Source of the DNA: Bacteroidales bacterium UBA3810
GTDB lineage: Bacteria; Bacteroidota; Bacteroidia; Bacteroidales; Paludibacteraceae
DNA: 43,780 bases
Reading direction: 5' to 3'
Assembly: GCA_002368645.1 (NCBI GenBank)
Contig: DFEE01000014.1
Span: forward strand, 1 to 43,780
Position 1 is the stretch's first letter; each line of letters starts with the position of its first letter. The notes under the pieces were generated by a model. It was not told the DNA's origin. It saw only the letters and a list, made by a program, of their open reading frames with translations, and did no database searches. Shown here piece after piece: positions 1 through 7,335 of this stretch. The position numbers and the translations under genes are program-made.

Positions 1-558
1 CAAGAAATAGAAGTGAGTGTTTGGAACGGCGAATTGACCGGTCTAAGGCTGTATGCCGATTTTCGGATAAGCCGTGCGGATGGCAAAGAGATTGCAAGCG
101 GGTACGGCTGCTGGACGCTTTTGGACAGCGAGAGTCACAGACCCGTTATCATATCGAATATACTGGATGTCAACACCCTCAGCATCGCTAACGGGGAGAA
201 ACACCCTAAGATACGCATTGCAGAAGGCGTGACTGTCCTGCACGAAGCGGAGCACCGCGTGAACCCGATTAACCTCGACTTCAACGGACATGTCAACAAC
301 CGAACGTACCTCAACATCGCGATGCAAACTGTCCCAAAGGACTTTGCCGGCAAACGCCGTCTTAGCAGTCTCACTATCCGGTGGCTGCATGAGACATTCC
401 TCGGTGACGAACTAATCTGCCGGATGTATTCCGCGAGCCAAGATAACACATACTTGCACACCATCAGCAAGGACAATGTGCAAGTTGCGCAAATCTACTC
501 GGAGCTGCACGAGCGCACTTCCGAGCGAATCATTGATGACGAAGCGCCAAGGAGTTAA
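1..558 (+). CDS. Acyl-ACP thioesterase, C-terminal part (5' end outside window)
   Basis: The reading frame is open from base 1, so the GTG at 13 is an internal codon and not the start. The visible part is about 185 residues, against roughly 240-250 for bacterial members of the family. The enzyme releases free fatty acid from acyl carrier protein and acts in the cytoplasm. The family is recognised by the second hotdog domain with the motif DFNGHVNNRTYL, which matches the D-x-N-x-H-V-N-N signature of FatA/FatB-type thioesterases and carries the catalytic Asn/His. Its stop codon lies inside a TTAA shared with the stop of the convergent dipeptidase gene. The assignment is fairly secure; the acyl-chain specificity cannot be read from this fragment. 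Confidence 0.8.
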   Translation, partial: QEIEVSVWNGELTGLRLYADFRISRADGKEIASGYGCWTLLDSESHRPVIISNILDVNTLSIANGEKHPKIRIAEGVTVLHEAEHRVNPINLDFNGHVNNRTYLNIAMQTVPKDFAGKRRLSSLTIRWLHETFLGDELICRMYSASQDNTYLHTISKDNVQVAQIYSELHERTSERIIDDEAPRS

Positions 559-1346
559 TTTGGTAATAGCTTATTGGGAAATTCAAAATAGGTATCGGGG
601 AACGGCTCATTCTTGAGCGTAAAGTGCCACCACTCAGACTCAAGCGGCTTGAAGCCATGGCGGAGCATCGCATCACGCAAAATCATGCGGTTACGGTATT
701 GCTGTTCCGTCAAACCCGTACCATCACCGGTATATTTGCCGATTTCCGGATAAAGCGTCGTATCGGGATGCAGACCGCAGTAATCGGGGTGCGATTCCAC
801 ACCGAACCAGTCAAATGTCCCCCCCATATCCAGTTCCTTTTCGGTCTGCATATCAAAGAGCGTCAAGTCCACCGTTGAGCCACGTGTGTGACCGGATTTC
901 GCCATGATATAATCCTGCTCGAAGAGCATAGGTTTGTCAAACATCGGGTAGAAATACCGTTTCATACAGGTATCTGCAGGGTTTTGTGACCAACGCACAA
1001 AGTGGTCAACCGCGCATTGCGGCCGGTAGGCATCATATATCTTCAAGCGATAGCCTTGCGCCATTACATCATCGCTGACGGCTTTGAGGGAGTCAGCCGC
1101 CTCTTTCGTCAAGAGAGCTACCGGTTGCAAGTATCCGTCAATACGTGAGCCCACAAAATTGTATGTACCGAAATAGCGAATCTCCAATATAACATCGGGA
1201 ACGACATCGGTGACATTGACAAAGTGACTACTGTCTTCCTCCGGACGCATAGTAGCCTCACGTGCGCAGGAGGACAAAATGCAACATAATACTATTGCTA
1301 ATGGATAAATGGTGCCGCGGCGTTGCCGCTTGATGGAGATAAACAT
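555..1346 (-). CDS. D-Ala-D-Ala dipeptidase, VanX/DdpX-like lipoprotein (peptidase M15D)
   Basis: This 263-residue protein begins with a basic stretch, a hydrophobic segment and the lipobox LSSC, so it is predicted to be lipid-anchored on the periplasmic side. The M15D zinc site is complete: SGHTRGSTVD supplies the His and Asp seven residues apart, EWWHF supplies the catalytic Glu and the third zinc His, and AYRP holds the substrate-binding Arg. VanX-type enzymes cleave D-Ala-D-Ala. Cytoplasmic VanX gives vancomycin resistance, but an exported enzyme more likely serves cell-wall dipeptide scavenging (inference). It is the last gene of the seven-gene minus-strand operon, 13 bases after the PreA-like gene. 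No vanHA-like genes are nearby, so resistance is not implied. Confidence 0.88.
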   Translation of the reverse strand: MFISIKRQRRGTIYPLAIVLCCILSSCAREATMRPEEDSSHFVNVTDVVPDVILEIRYFGTYNFVGSRIDGYLQPVALLTKEAADSLKAVSDDVMAQGYRLKIYDAYRPQCAVDHFVRWSQNPADTCMKRYFYPMFDKPMLFEQDYIMAKSGHTRGSTVDLTLFDMQTEKELDMGGTFDWFGVESHPDYCGLHPDTTLYPEIGKYTGDGTGLTEQQYRNRMILRDAMLRHGFKPLESEWWHFTLKNEPFPDTYFEFPNKLLPN

Positions 1347-1359
1347 TTTCTTCTTTTGA

Positions 1360-2826
1360 CTAATTGCTTTTGACTTTCGTAATGCGTTTAGCGGTTTCTA
1401 TTGCGCCGGTGGGGCACACTAAGCGACAGAGGTGACATCCCACACATTTGGCACCATGAATACGAGGTACGCGGTCCTCGCCGAATGTGATAGCCTGGTG
1501 ACCACCGTCTGCACAAGAGATGAAACAACGTCCGCAACCGATACATTTCTCACGGTCAATCTTGGGGAACACCACCGTGTCACGGTCCAAGTCATGGGGC
1601 AAAACGATGTTCTTTAATTCTTCGCCCACTAATTTCTTTAGTTCGGTAAGGCCTCGTTCTTGCATATAGTGTTGCAAGCCAAGGATGAGGTCATCTATTA
1701 TGCGGTAGCCGTATTGCATAACGGCGGTGCACACCTGCACATTGCGGCAACCCAATTGAATAAAATCCAAGGCGTCCCGCCATGTTTCAATACCGCCTAT
1801 ACCGCTGATATCCATATGTTTCTCGACACCCGCTTTATGCAGTATCGGATTACCCGTCATCTCATAAATCATACGAAGAGCAATGGGCTTTACCGCCTTA
1901 CCGGAATAGCCGGAAATAGTCTTTTTATTGCTCACTTCGGCTTCATGGCTCATCGTGATAGACTTAATGGTGTTAATCGCACTTATGCCATGCGCTCCGG
2001 CATAAAAACAGGCTAACGCAGGCGCCGTCATGGACATAATGTTCGGAGTCATCTTAGGGATAACCGGTATCTTGACCGCATCCTTGACGTAGGACGAGTA
2101 GAACAGCACCAACTCGGGATTTTGCCCGATGTCTGAGCCGAGACCGGTCAGGCGCATCTGCGGGCAGGAGAAATTAAGTTCTACCGCATCGCAGCCAGCC
2201 TCTTCCGCCATTTTCGCCAACTCTATCCACTCCTCCTCGGTCTGTCCCATAATGGAAGCGATGATTCTCTTGGAAGGGTAGTTCTGTTTAAGGCGATGCA
2301 AGATGTCAAAATCCATTTGGTAGGGGTTTTCGCTCAGTTGCTCCATATTTCGAAACCCGACAAAGGGTGTTCCCTCTTTTTGCACGGCATCAAAACGCGG
2401 TGATACCTCCTTTATCTCGCCTTTAGTGATAGTCTTATAGAACACCCCTGCCCAACCGGCTTCAAGCGCACGAGCTACCATTTCATAATTCGTGCAGACA
2501 GCCGAACTGGCTAAGAAGAAGGGGTTCTCGCAGACCATGTCGCAGAAATTGATTTCCAAACCCGGCAGTTTCTCCGGCTCATCGCTGACAGCTGATGAGT
2601 CATGACACATAGCCTCTTTCAAGGCGCTTATCCGTATCGGTCTATCATAGTGGATACAATTTTTCTCAGCTGCCTCTATTTCAGCATCGGTCAACCCGGC
2701 AAACAACTCTGCCGCTGTCCAATGGTTTTCAAAACGCAAGGCACGAATGGCACGTGCCGTTTTTTCGCCACAAGGGGCATTAGTACATAGCAAACAACGG
2801 GCTACTTCTTCATTAATGTGCATCAT
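1360..2826 (-). CDS. PreA/dihydropyrimidine dehydrogenase-like FMN and iron-sulfur oxidoreductase
   Basis: This 488-residue cytoplasmic protein has three parts. Residues 1-80 carry a cysteine-rich stretch (C11, C14, C19 in RCLLCTNAPC, plus C57) resembling the N-terminal iron-sulfur domain of DPD/PreT. Residues 88-410 form a dihydroorotate dehydrogenase-like FMN barrel with NFSCP at 218-222. Residues 425-488 hold two [4Fe-4S] ferredoxin motifs (CIGCGRC and CVGCHLC, each with a following Cys). E. coli PreA is about 410 residues and lacks such an N-terminal extension. The FAD/NADPH domain that normally follows the N-terminal clusters in full-length DPD is absent, and no PreT-like partner is in the window. 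The active-site Cys expected just before the GQ of GLGSDIGQNPEL appears to be Ile233, so the substrate may not be uracil or thymine. The gene lies 11 bases downstream of the phosphatase gene. Confidence 0.82.
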   Translation of the reverse strand: MMHINEEVARCLLCTNAPCGEKTARAIRALRFENHWTAAELFAGLTDAEIEAAEKNCIHYDRPIRISALKEAMCHDSSAVSDEPEKLPGLEINFCDMVCENPFFLASSAVCTNYEMVARALEAGWAGVFYKTITKGEIKEVSPRFDAVQKEGTPFVGFRNMEQLSENPYQMDFDILHRLKQNYPSKRIIASIMGQTEEEWIELAKMAEEAGCDAVELNFSCPQMRLTGLGSDIGQNPELVLFYSSYVKDAVKIPVIPKMTPNIMSMTAPALACFYAGAHGISAINTIKSITMSHEAEVSNKKTISGYSGKAVKPIALRMIYEMTGNPILHKAGVEKHMDISGIGGIETWRDALDFIQLGCRNVQVCTAVMQYGYRIIDDLILGLQHYMQERGLTELKKLVGEELKNIVLPHDLDRDTVVFPKIDREKCIGCGRCFISCADGGHQAITFGEDRVPRIHGAKCVGCHLCRLVCPTGAIETAKRITKVKSN

Positions 2827-2837
2827 AATCGTGTATA

Positions 2838-3641
2838 TTAATTAAGGTATCTCTTTCTTAGTAGTTGAATATCATCGCGGGTGAGCAACAGCTGGTTAAG
2901 CAGATATAGATGCATTCCGCCATATTCCGTATCAATAAGGTCAAGTGTGCGGCGAAAATTATTCGTACTGACGCCCATGAATGCTTGCACCACCTCTTTC
3001 TCTTTTTCCCCACCTCCTTGTGCTTCAATGTCGGCATTGAGCCGTGCAACAAGGTTGCGGTATGCCAGGTTGCTAAGGTCGAAGTCAGCGATGATGTCTT
3101 CCCGACTGACGCCAAGTGCAGCGAGCAGGAAGGCAGCTCCCCAACCGGTGCGATCTTTGCCCTGAAAACAATGCCAGAGCATACCGCTATCGTCGGGGGA
3201 CTCGATTATGAGTCTCAGGAAGGTAGCATACTGCAGTTGCGAATACTCGGAACGTATGAGCGAAGGATACATATCTGCCGCCATCGCCTGCACCTCCGGA
3301 TAGAAGGAATAGTTGACAATATGGGTTTCCAAGTCCAGGAACGCCTCCTGGGGAATGGGTTGTTCGGTCAGCCGCTCTGCACTTAAGTCAATCGTGGGTA
3401 ACAAATGATGTGTAGCACCCGGGACGTCTCTGTCCGGCAGGGCTTCCGCCTCGCCTATTGACCGAAAATCAAAGACACGAGCAAGGTTAAACTCCTCCCT
3501 TAACCGGGTAATATCCGCTTCTGAAGCGTCATGCAGATGGGCAGTACGCAACAAACGATGCGGGCGTAGTTGCCTGCCACCGGCTCCAAGGAGACCACCG
3601 AGGTCACGTGCGTTAACAATATTGTCAAAAAGAACATCCAT
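2838..3641 (-). CDS. Cys-based tyrosine/serine protein phosphatase (Y_phosphatase3-like)
   Basis: This 267-residue cytoplasmic protein has no signal peptide. The phosphatase loop is HCFQGKDRTG, with nucleophile Cys158 and Arg164 in the HCx5R arrangement. The N-terminal NARDLGG and a following FDFRS match the bacterial Tyr/Ser phosphatase family that includes LipA/MptpB-like enzymes. The family acts on phospho-Tyr/Ser/Thr and in some members on phosphoinositides; the substrate here is unknown. The first base of its ATG is the last base of the upstream alarmone hydrolase's stop codon (TAATG junction), which points to translational coupling. Its placement with an alarmone synthetase, an alarmone hydrolase and an APH-like kinase suggests a shared regulatory task (inference). 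Confidence 0.83.
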   Translation of the reverse strand: MDVLFDNIVNARDLGGLLGAGGRQLRPHRLLRTAHLHDASEADITRLREEFNLARVFDFRSIGEAEALPDRDVPGATHHLLPTIDLSAERLTEQPIPQEAFLDLETHIVNYSFYPEVQAMAADMYPSLIRSEYSQLQYATFLRLIIESPDDSGMLWHCFQGKDRTGWGAAFLLAALGVSREDIIADFDLSNLAYRNLVARLNADIEAQGGGEKEKEVVQAFMGVSTNNFRRTLDLIDTEYGGMHLYLLNQLLLTRDDIQLLRKRYLN

Positions 3642-4213
3642 TATCCAAATACTTCATCAATGAGGCGGACGAACTCCTGATAGGCGAAGGTGTCTCGCAG
3701 TTCAGAGAGAGAATCAGCAAGTGAGCGATAGTGCCACTCGTGCGATGCTTTGTCCGTAACATGGAAGATGAGCCATAACTTATCGCCTACTTGCTTATAA
3801 TCTCGCCAAATAGCGCGCATATTACTGAGTTTGTCCCCCATGGCGACTATCTTGGCATCATGAGATGCCGCGGCGAGACGGTCTATAGCCGCCTGTTTAC
3901 GGTCATGCCAACTGTCTTGCTCGGAGACACCTTCTGTAAATTGGTCACTCTCGGCATGAACCAATTCGGCGATGCGGTCTCCGAACTCGCAGCGGATATC
4001 TTCGACGGTGACATCGGTGTCCTCAATGGTGTCATGTAGCGCAGCTGCCGCCAACAACTCCTGATCGGGCGTGATGGTGGCTACTATCTCCATAGCTTCC
4101 AGCGGGTGAACAATATAGGGAAAACCTTTGCCGCGACGCTCGGTATTATGGTGTGCATTGACCGCAAAAACTATGGCACGATCAAGGAGGTCGGTATTTA
4201 AGTATTTATTCAT
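3641..4213 (-). CDS. MESH1-like HD-domain alarmone hydrolase (small alarmone hydrolase)
   Basis: This 190-residue protein consists of a single HD domain of the RelA/SpoT hydrolase type, with no synthetase, TGS or ACT domain. The Mn-dependent pyrophosphohydrolase residues are all present: H36 in VHP, H60-D61 and E64-D65 in LHDTIEDT, and D127 in GDKLSN, followed by N131. Family members remove the 3'-pyrophosphate from (p)ppGpp and related alarmones, and some act as antitoxins to toxic small alarmone synthetases. Here a synthetase gene lies two genes upstream in the same operon, separated by an APH-like gene. The gene starts 25 bases after that gene and shares one base with the phosphatase gene downstream. 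Hydrolase activity is well supported; partnership with the neighbouring synthetase is inferred. Confidence 0.85.
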   Translation of the reverse strand: MNKYLNTDLLDRAIVFAVNAHHNTERRGKGFPYIVHPLEAMEIVATITPDQELLAAAALHDTIEDTDVTVEDIRCEFGDRIAELVHAESDQFTEGVSEQDSWHDRKQAAIDRLAAASHDAKIVAMGDKLSNMRAIWRDYKQVGDKLWLIFHVTDKASHEWHYRSLADSLSELRDTFAYQEFVRLIDEVFG

Positions 4214-4238
4214 TTACTTCCAACTTTATGCTTTCCAC

Positions 4239-5099
4239 TTAATAAACGGTTCCTTCCAACATGGCGCGGAATTGCGGCATGGGGCAATGGGTATCACGCT
4301 CAACAATAAGAGTCTTAAGCCCGGCGTAAATACGAACGGTCTTTTCCACTTCGGCAAGGTCAGCACCGGGTCCAAACTCTTTGAGGGGACAATCAGGAGA
4401 GAGGAAATATGCCGCCGCAAAGGCATCCCAGAAACGTCGTGCGGTAGCATTGGACATGTGATTAACCTCCATTGTCCACTTCTCGTCATTCAAACAGCAA
4501 CACAGATAAACCATACCGATATCAAAAAGCGGATAACCATAACAGAAATCGCCAAGGTCGATAAAGTATCTCTCGCCCGTGGGCACAAATATGCCATTAC
4601 CGAACTGCAGATCGCCGTGAATAGCCGTGTCGGTATCAGGTGCAGCTGCGATAAAGTCATGAATCTTCGCTTTCCGGTCGGGAGTGAAGTCCGGATTGGC
4701 TGCGAGCATAGCGTACAGACGGTCTTTGACAGATTCAAACTGCGTGGTGTCCACATGTGTATTATGGAGGCGGAGACACATATCGGCAAACTCACGGGCG
4801 TAGTCTTCCGTATGTTCCGGGTCATCGCCACAAGCACGCGAATAGGATTTCTTACCAATCATGCGGCGAAAACGTATGCCGATTTGTTTGCCATCGGTGA
4901 CAAGATCACCGGGCTCGGGCGTCGGAATGCCCATAGCATATACTTTTTTAGCCAATTCCAACTCAAGAGCTGCCGCCTGATAATTACGGTAGTAGAGTTT
5001 GAGCATGACGGAGGGGTCTGTCTTGTGGTTGTAACTGGCACCATTGGCTCCTTCGCCAACGCGCTCGTATTCATTCAAGTCGATAAGTAGCGGTTCCAT
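4239..5099 (-). CDS. APH/choline-kinase-like phosphotransferase (TIGR02172-like)
   Basis: This 286-residue cytoplasmic kinase-fold protein has a Lys in the N-lobe (K34 in MLKLYY), a glycine-containing loop near GEGANG at 15-20, the catalytic-loop motif HGDLQFGN at 161-168 (catalytic Asp163, Asn168) and the metal-binding IDLGD at 180-184 (Asp181). This is the aminoglycoside phosphotransferase / choline kinase superfamily, closest by memory to the small TIGR02172 phosphotransferase family. The real substrate is unknown; small-molecule, protein or nucleotide phosphorylation are all possible, and antibiotic resistance should not be assumed. It sits between an alarmone synthetase (12-base gap upstream) and an alarmone hydrolase (25-base gap downstream), so it is likely co-expressed with them. 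Confidence 0.82.
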   Translation of the reverse strand: MEPLLIDLNEYERVGEGANGASYNHKTDPSVMLKLYYRNYQAAALELELAKKVYAMGIPTPEPGDLVTDGKQIGIRFRRMIGKKSYSRACGDDPEHTEDYAREFADMCLRLHNTHVDTTQFESVKDRLYAMLAANPDFTPDRKAKIHDFIAAAPDTDTAIHGDLQFGNGIFVPTGERYFIDLGDFCYGYPLFDIGMVYLCCCLNDEKWTMEVNHMSNATARRFWDAFAAAYFLSPDCPLKEFGPGADLAEVEKTVRIYAGLKTLIVERDTHCPMPQFRAMLEGTVY

Positions 5100-5111
5100 A
5101 TTATAAAATGA

Positions 5112-6158
5112 TTAAGCTTTCATAAATGGGAGATTAGAGGCTTGGTTAAAAGTTATTTCCGCCAGAACGGCATTGTAGGAATTTTGGCCATTCAGTTCAT
5201 CAAACAGTCGTTCCAAACCTATTTTGCCTCCGCCGACAGACAGAATACAGACAATACAGATATTCTGCAAGCCTATTGAGGATGAGATGATATCAAGGTC
5301 GGTATTCCCTAATTGGTGGCGTGCCAATAAATAGGCATCGTCTTCATACTTATTGCGAAGTCGCGCCACATCTCCCAGAGTATTGCAGCCCAAAGCCTTG
5401 AGCACCGGCAGATAGGCATTAAGCGGAACATCCTGAATCTCTGCCTGATTGATAGCGGCGATACGTTTGTTGAGAATCTCAAAGGGTTTCGCCTGCATGT
5501 AACTACGGAAGGAATCTCCGTCTAATTGCACCTCATCCAACTGACCCTTCGCCATCAATTGCTGCATCCGACGGCGGTAATCACCGAGTTCACTACGAAT
5601 ACGACTGAACTCGTAATCCGCCATCTCGAGCATACCTGCAATGCGATTCATGCGGCGCACAAACTCACGAGGAATGTCTATATTGGACTTATAGCCGCTG
5701 TCGTGGTTAATGGCAGCCCAAGCATGCTGCAGCGTGGTGCGCAGTTGCAATTCAAAACGGAAATCATAGCCCGGCATGCGGCAGATATAGTGGAGCGAGT
5801 CGTAACCGAAACTATCCAATTGGTGCAACTTACCTTTATCGACCGAGTTCTCCCAGTCGATGTCGAATAACTGCTCTGCCATCGAAGCGATGCGATCCAC
5901 ATCATCTGTATAGAGCGTCACGATACGTGCACCCACCAAATCGGTTATATCAGTGAGCGAAGCATACTTACCACCTTTTAAAGCGAGTTTACCCGCGAGA
6001 GACTGCTCTGTCTTCACGCGCGCCTCCAAAGCCGTAACAATGAGTCCACTACGATTGAGCGCTGCTTGCAGTTCTGTAAGCACAGCACCTTTCAATTGCT
6101 CCAACACCGGTAACGCCGAGCGATACTCTTCCAATATCATTTCCGTGTGTAAATCCAT
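5112..6158 (-). CDS. RelA/SpoT-domain alarmone synthetase (short RSH-like)
   Basis: This 348-residue protein has a RelA/SpoT synthetase domain at about 25-160 and a mostly helical C-terminal half of unknown role. Seen residues include the ATP-binding cluster R47/K49/S53/K57 (RVKTEQSLAGKL), DLVGARIV at 73-80, the guanine-stacking Tyr in FGYDSLHY (Y119), and FELQLRT with E136 and Q138. The family transfers pyrophosphate from ATP to the 3'-OH of GDP/GTP, and some toxic members modify ADP/ATP or the tRNA CCA end. There is no HD, TGS or ACT domain, so it is not a housekeeping Rel. Its start overlaps the end of the upstream lipoprotein gene by 22 bases, and the kinase-like gene follows after 12 bases. 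Nucleotide product specificity cannot be read from sequence. Confidence 0.87.
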   Translation of the reverse strand: MDLHTEMILEEYRSALPVLEQLKGAVLTELQAALNRSGLIVTALEARVKTEQSLAGKLALKGGKYASLTDITDLVGARIVTLYTDDVDRIASMAEQLFDIDWENSVDKGKLHQLDSFGYDSLHYICRMPGYDFRFELQLRTTLQHAWAAINHDSGYKSNIDIPREFVRRMNRIAGMLEMADYEFSRIRSELGDYRRRMQQLMAKGQLDEVQLDGDSFRSYMQAKPFEILNKRIAAINQAEIQDVPLNAYLPVLKALGCNTLGDVARLRNKYEDDAYLLARHQLGNTDLDIISSSIGLQNICIVCILSVGGGKIGLERLFDELNGQNSYNAVLAEITFNQASNLPFMKA

Positions 6159-7033
6159 GGCAGGTTGTGTTTACGGATATAATTCCTAAGTTGCAACATT
6201 CGGCAAGTTTCGCGAACATGCGCATTAGAATGAATATTACAGTATATGTCATAGTGATTACCGAAAATCCGTCTCGCGCTTGCGTCATTGCCGGCTCCGT
6301 CAACGGTTTCATCAAACGCTATCACCTGCCATTCCCCATCTTGTTCTGACAAAGTCATACAGCCGGAGTGGCTCCCTCCGGAGAGGCTCTTAAGCGTATC
6401 ACCGACGATATTGTACCAATTCACCTGGCAATCGCAATAGTACCTATTGTCGTCCACCGCTACCTCTATGACAGTAGGAACACAAATATCGCCTTGCAAG
6501 TATTGGGGCCCTATGACATTGACGAGATACTCCCCTATCGCCTCCCGCATAGCTTGGTCGCGGCGGGCAATGGCGATATCGCGGATACAGTCAGCTTTGT
6601 GCCCGTCAAAATCCGACATCAGCCAGTCGCCATCAATTTTATCCATATACAAACGATGTTCCTCTATATCGGTCGATTCATCAAAGGAGCCGTCCTCCCA
6701 TTTTTGCCGTACAAGGATAGTGGCGACAGCATGTGTTTTGTCAATCAAATTAACTTTCTGTACCTCAAAGTCGGCAATTGTGCCCCCATTACCGGTAACG
6801 AAATAGTAGAGCCATTCGTGGGCAACCTCCTCTTCGTCCGGCAAGAGATTAAACATTGTGTCTAAAACGGCATAAAAGTCTTCGGTGAGGTACTCGCGTG
6901 ACTCTGTTAGGAGTTGGTGGTCAGGGATGTACCGGCAGAGTTCTGCAGCACGCTCATGCAGTTGTTTTTCCGTCGGGGTGCATGCCGTTAAGGCAAGGAG
7001 CATCGTTGCGAAGAGAAATAGTACTTTTTTCAT
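6137..7033 (-). CDS. Predicted lipoprotein of unknown function, first gene of the alarmone operon
   Basis: I do not recognise the family. The best start is the ATG at 7033, giving 298 residues beginning MKKVLFLF with lipobox LTAC. A longer in-frame start at 7063 would lie inside the -7 promoter box and is rejected. After the lipid-anchor Cys come two similar alpha/beta stretches, each ending in a pattern like DGxWLMSDFDG or DGEWQVIAFDE. This resembles NTF2/DUF4878-like lipoproteins (tentative). It is the promoter-proximal gene of the seven-gene minus-strand operon and overlaps the alarmone synthetase start by 22 bases. Placement suggests an envelope protein co-regulated with the nucleotide-signalling genes, but no sensing role can be shown. 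Confidence 0.7.
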   Translation of the reverse strand: MKKVLFLFATMLLALTACTPTEKQLHERAAELCRYIPDHQLLTESREYLTEDFYAVLDTMFNLLPDEEEVAHEWLYYFVTGNGGTIADFEVQKVNLIDKTHAVATILVRQKWEDGSFDESTDIEEHRLYMDKIDGDWLMSDFDGHKADCIRDIAIARRDQAMREAIGEYLVNVIGPQYLQGDICVPTVIEVAVDDNRYYCDCQVNWYNIVGDTLKSLSGGSHSGCMTLSEQDGEWQVIAFDETVDGAGNDASARRIFGNHYDIYCNIHSNAHVRETCRMLQLRNYIRKHNLPWIYTRK

Positions 7034-7052
7034 TTCCAAATAAATATGCCGA

Positions 7053-7084
7053 CAAAAATACAAAATAAAAATGATATATGCAAA
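7053..7084 (-). promoter_or_regulatory. Bacteroidota-type promoter for the alarmone operon
   Basis: Reading the minus strand, TTTG (7084-7081), a 20-nt spacer and TATTTTTG (7060-7053) match the -33/-7 consensus exactly. The ATG at 7033 follows 19 bases after the -7 box, so the leader is short. A 16-base palindrome overlaps the -33 box. Confidence 0.72.
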
Positions 7085-7094
7085 TTTATTTGCA
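7079..7094. promoter_or_regulatory. Palindrome over the -33 box (operator candidate)
   Basis: TGCAAATTTATTTGCA is a perfect 7+2+7 inverted repeat that covers the -33 TTTG of the minus-strand promoter. Its position fits a repressor operator, but AT-rich palindromes also occur by chance, so this is a candidate only. Confidence 0.4.
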
Positions 7095-7187
7095 TTTTGT
7101 TGTAAAAAAAAATGAAGATTAGATATTATCCAAGATTACCGGAGGGGATGGCGGGGATAGGGGGACGGGGAGAAGAGGTAAGTAAGC

Positions 7188-7230
7188 GATTCATAAAGGA
7201 ACCATAACGGATCTATAAAGATGGTCGCGG
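7188..7230 (+). repeat. 43-bp dispersed intergenic repeat, copy 1
   Basis: This segment matches the reverse complement of 35174-35216 with no gaps, 39 of 43 bases identical. Differences are at element positions 8, 14, 19 and 34. Weaker similarity continues past the GGTCGCGG end. This copy lies 35 bases upstream of the promoter for the membrane protein gene. The surrounding 272-base stretch between the two divergent genes also contains a G-rich run at about 7140-7177 and no coding sequence that I can support. Confidence 0.7.
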
Positions 7231-7265
7231 CTTGGAGAGGGATATGGTGAAAAAAACGAGAAAAA

Positions 7266-7297
7266 TTTGGCTATGTCAAAACAAATGTGTACCTTTG
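7266..7297 (+). promoter_or_regulatory. Bacteroidota-type promoter for the 7336-8028 gene
   Basis: TTTG (7266-7269), a 20-nt spacer and TACCTTTG (7290-7297) match the consensus exactly. This shows that the upstream in-frame TTG at 7267 cannot be the translation start; the ATG at 7336 lies 38 bases past the -7 box. Confidence 0.8.
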
Positions 7298-7335
7298 CAG
7301 CGAAAAAGGATATTACAGAAGCAAAGAATACGTTT

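Noticed and set aside
4128..5090. A 320-residue plus-strand open frame opposite the APH-like gene
   Set aside because: It is antisense to a kinase-fold gene with intact motifs, and has no promoter or recognisable domain.
4239..5099. Aminoglycoside resistance gene
   Set aside because: The APH fold is shared by many kinases; the operon context is nucleotide signalling and there are no resistance neighbours.
7034..7063. Longer N-terminus for the alarmone-operon lipoprotein (ATG at 7063)
   Set aside because: It would place the start in the -7 promoter box and put extra charged residues before a good lipoprotein signal.
7267..7335. In-frame TTG at 7267 as start of the membrane protein gene
   Set aside because: It lies within the -33 box of a consensus promoter whose -7 box is at 7290-7297; the ATG at 7336 is the first start after it.
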